Positions 5,994 through 6,075 of a stretch of 6,075 nt of DNA are shown piece after piece. Within the stretch, counting starts at the first letter, position 1, and each line of letters begins with the position of its first letter. The notes beneath the pieces were generated by a model that saw nothing but the letters and a program-made list of their open reading frames with translations, had not been told where the DNA came from and ran no database searches. The position numbers and the translations under genes are program-made. Location: positions 1-6,075 of the forward strand of contig JANLTP010000126.1 in the NCBI GenBank assembly GCA_031363055.1. The letters are read 5' to 3'. The stretch is from JANLTP01 sp031363055. Its GTDB lineage: Bacteria > Pseudomonadota > Gammaproteobacteria > Burkholderiales > Burkholderiaceae_E.

Positions 5994-6075
5994 GCCTCGC
6001 CACCCGCACCTTCGCTTGCGCCTCGCCGCCCGGGAGGATCGTCTCGGGCTCGACCGCGACCGCGGTCGACTCGCT
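5848..6075 (-). CDS. Unidentified minus-strand coding fragment beyond the junction (partial)
   Basis: Read on the minus strand from 6075, the frame stays open for 75 codons to a TGA at 5850-5848. The part outside the AAA+ gene (6075-5881, 65 codons) has G or C at the third position in 61 codons, against about 45 of 65 in the competing open + frame at 5881, so it looks truly coding. It includes VAVEPETILPGGEAQ, VRVARPTE and GEVDLPGYIADLTR. The acidic, Val/Gly-rich pattern could suit a beta-rich exported or structural protein, but I do not recognise the family. The last ten codons before the stop are antisense to the AAA+ gene, so the real C-terminus is probably missing. The N-terminus runs off the window. 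Confidence 0.4.
   Translation of the reverse strand, partial: SESTAVAVEPETILPGGEAQAKVRVARPTETTSGLALQADVSERLSLLGNGGEVDLPGYIADLTRAPLAQKPPTV
5880..5890. other. Sequence junction: AAA+ homology ends, foreign G+C-rich DNA begins
   Basis: Up to about 5883 the + strand encodes a well-conserved AAA+ protein. After it no + frame continues the expected C-terminal domain. By hand count, G+C is about 43% at 5401-5460 and 58% at 5821-5880, then 68%, 72% and 75% in the three 60-base blocks from 5881 to 6060. The coding strand appears to switch to minus. No insertion-sequence end or target duplication is visible. A chimeric contig end and a true rearrangement are both possible; the first seems likelier. 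Confidence 0.6.

Overview
The window looks like a proteobacterial chromosome or metagenome contig of moderately high G+C. The genes are tightly packed on the + strand and resemble proteobacterial family-5 (Dpp/Opp) ABC importers followed by a CoxD/MoxR-type AAA+ ATPase. Nothing here fixes the genus.

Positions 1-4655 hold most of one importer operon: the C-type permease (5' end cut off by the window edge), a secreted family-5 solute-binding protein, and the two ATPases (OppD/DppD-like, then OppF/DppF-like). Gaps between genes are short (80, 13 and 6 bp with the starts chosen here), so co-transcription is likely. The B-type permease is not in view and presumably lies just upstream. The binding protein sits between permease C and ATPase D rather than at the head of the operon. 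The expected machine is a binding protein delivering ligand to a B/C permease pair driven by a D/F ATPase pair. The ligand cannot be read from the sequence, and the acidic residue that anchors the free amino group of peptides in DppA/OppA seems to be replaced.

Positions 4656-4952 are non-coding and carry a degenerate 14-bp tandem repeat, a hairpin, and perhaps a promoter for the next gene. From 4953 runs a MoxR/CoxD-type AAA+ ATPase whose first ~38 residues are tetrapeptide repeats encoded by a degenerate 12-bp tandem repeat. Its homology stops abruptly near 5883. From there to the window end (5881-6075) the DNA is much richer in G+C (about 72%) and has a convincing coding frame on the minus strand. 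This is either a chimeric assembly join or a real rearrangement breakpoint.

The most unusual feature is a set of three degenerate short tandem repeat tracts, each at or near a gene start: 18 bp x 5 at the start of the OppD-like gene, 14 bp x about 7 in the intergenic region, and 12 bp x 9 at the start of the AAA+ gene. The periods inside coding sequence are multiples of three and the non-coding one is not. I saw no RNA gene, insertion sequence or CRISPR array.
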